64,000 nucleotides of DNA from an uncultured Bacteroidales bacterium (GTDB lineage Bacteria; Bacteroidota; Bacteroidia; Bacteroidales; UBA932): positions 62,001-126,000 of the forward strand of contig CASFPH010000002.1 in the NCBI GenBank assembly GCA_949296645.1, given 5' to 3'. Below are positions 63,374 to 64,000 of this stretch, in pieces; position 1 is the first letter of the stretch; each line of letters begins with the position of its first letter. Made by a program: the position numbers and the translations under genes. Under the pieces are notes generated by a model. The model ran no database searches and was not told the DNA's origin. It saw only the letters and a list, made by a program, of their open reading frames with translations.

Positions 63374-64000
63374 TTACCGTCCCCTTGCGTTCCATACCCC
63401 TGAACCATGTCATCTGCCGTTTCGCGAACTGATGTATCGCAATGGCAAGTTTTTCCCTCATCTCCGCAAAAGATAGAGAGCCGGAAATATACATGGTGAC
63501 GAATTTGTATTCGAGCCCGTAGTAGATAAGGTCCTCGGGACTTATTCCTGAAGAAAGAAGCGAACGGACTTCCTCAATCATTCCTCCGGCCAACCGCTGA
63601 TCAAGCCTTATATCTATCCTGCGGTTTCTCTCATCCCTGTCTACTGAGATTCCGTAATATGCAACTTTCCCTGGAAGACGGCTGCTGTCGGACGAGACTT
63701 CAGGATCTATACCGTGATCCTGATAATATTTCGCTATTTCTATGGCCCTTATAACTCGTTTTTTTGAATCGATATCGGTAGTATTGTGAAGCTGCTTCAT
63801 TTCCGAAAGCATTTCCACCAGAGTATCCATATCCAGTTTTTCAAGTCCGGCCCTCAGCTCAGGATCCGGTTCCACCTCATGAAGGGAATACCCCTTCGCC
63901 ACCGCCTCGATATAAAGTCCGGAACCTCCGCACATTATCGGAAAAACTCCTCTTTCCTTTATATCCTCATACACTTTCCTGAAATCTGACTGATATCTGA
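63360..64000 (-). CDS. miaA: tRNA dimethylallyltransferase (5' end beyond window edge)
   Basis: MiaA adds a dimethylallyl group to N6 of A37 in tRNAs reading UNN codons. The frame stays open to the right edge. A GTG at 63974 is not the true start, because the upstream codons read RYQSDFRK, part of the conserved MiaA core. Visible blocks are PIMCGGSGLYIEAVAKG, RVIRAIEI and the C-terminal RQMTWFRGM. The Walker A region lies outside the window. Confidence 0.93.
   Translation of the reverse strand, partial: RYQSDFRKVYEDIKERGVFPIMCGGSGLYIEAVAKGYSLHEVEPDPELRAGLEKLDMDTLVEMLSEMKQLHNTTDIDSKKRVIRAIEIAKYYQDHGIDPEVSSDSSRLPGKVAYYGISVDRDERNRRIDIRLDQRLAGGMIEEVRSLLSSGISPEDLIYYGLEYKFVTMYISGSLSFAEMREKLAIAIHQFAKRQMTWFRGMERKGTVINWI

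Noticed and set aside
1-64000. tRNA, rRNA, CRISPR, insertion sequence or prophage
   Set aside because: Gaps are too short for most RNA genes and none showed cloverleaf-like pairing; no spaced repeats, transposase, integrase or phage genes were seen. The repeats at 29.8-36.3 kb are gene duplications without terminal inverted repeats.

Overview
The window is 64 kb of chromosome from a member of the Bacteroidota, most likely a Bacteroidales lineage. The evidence is: promoter-like boxes of the TAnnTTTG type before many genes, few Shine-Dalgarno sites, outer-membrane barrels with an N-terminal carboxypeptidase-regulatory-like domain, a DPP IV-type S9 peptidase, single-chain glycine dehydrogenase, and the order purH-mreB-mreC-mreD-PBP2-rodA. 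Genus and habitat cannot be read from the sequence. Gene density is very high: no gap exceeds about 190 bases. I saw no tRNA, rRNA, CRISPR array, transposase or prophage gene. Both edges cut genes: a glycosyltransferase on the left and miaA on the right.

Layout. 0-6.6 kb: glycosyltransferase, TsaC, RsmE, S9 peptidase, phosphodiesterase, membrane acyltransferase-like protein. 6.7-9.2 kb: a selenium cluster, mnmH, a YedF-like DsrE protein and selD. SelD is itself a selenoprotein: the gene begins at 8112 and reads through an in-frame UGA at 8160, followed by a perfect 8-bp SECIS-like hairpin. 9.2-12.4 kb: NamZ-type muramidase, TsaE, YifB/ComM. 12.4-19.5 kb: envelope genes (WaaA, membrane PHP-domain protein, MlaE, MlaF, TPR protein, EnvC-like factor). 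19.5-26.8 kb, minus strand: TGS-like/uridine kinase-like protein, UvrA, lytic transglycosylase lipoprotein, metallo-beta-lactamase-fold hydrolase, PfkB kinase. 26.9-29.8 kb: panC, panD, a flippase-like membrane protein and a small barrel.

29.8-41.8 kb is the accessory part. It carries three copies of a two-gene module: a small secreted protein (103-140 aa) followed by a large CarboxypepD_reg/plug/beta-barrel outer-membrane protein. Copies A and B are adjacent. They share a 167-bp segment with 166 identities that covers promoter and signal peptide, while their mature secreted proteins and barrel regions have diverged. Copy C lies beyond abgT and radA. Its barrel gene has lost two internal segments and carries two frameshifts, one at an 8-base homopolymer in the signal peptide; its small gene is intact.

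41.8-64 kb is mostly housekeeping: prmC, ddl, PBP1A, topA, an Lrp/AsnC regulator, ispD, purH, the cell-shape operon mreBCD-PBP2-rodA, a biotin carrier plus carboxyltransferase pair, gcvP, an MscS-type channel and miaA. Cell-wall and shape functions (NamZ, EnvC-like, transglycosylase, Ddl, PBP1A, PBP2, RodA, MreBCD) are strongly represented. The two parts most worth following up are the selenium cluster with a selenocysteine SelD and the duplicated secreted-protein/barrel module.
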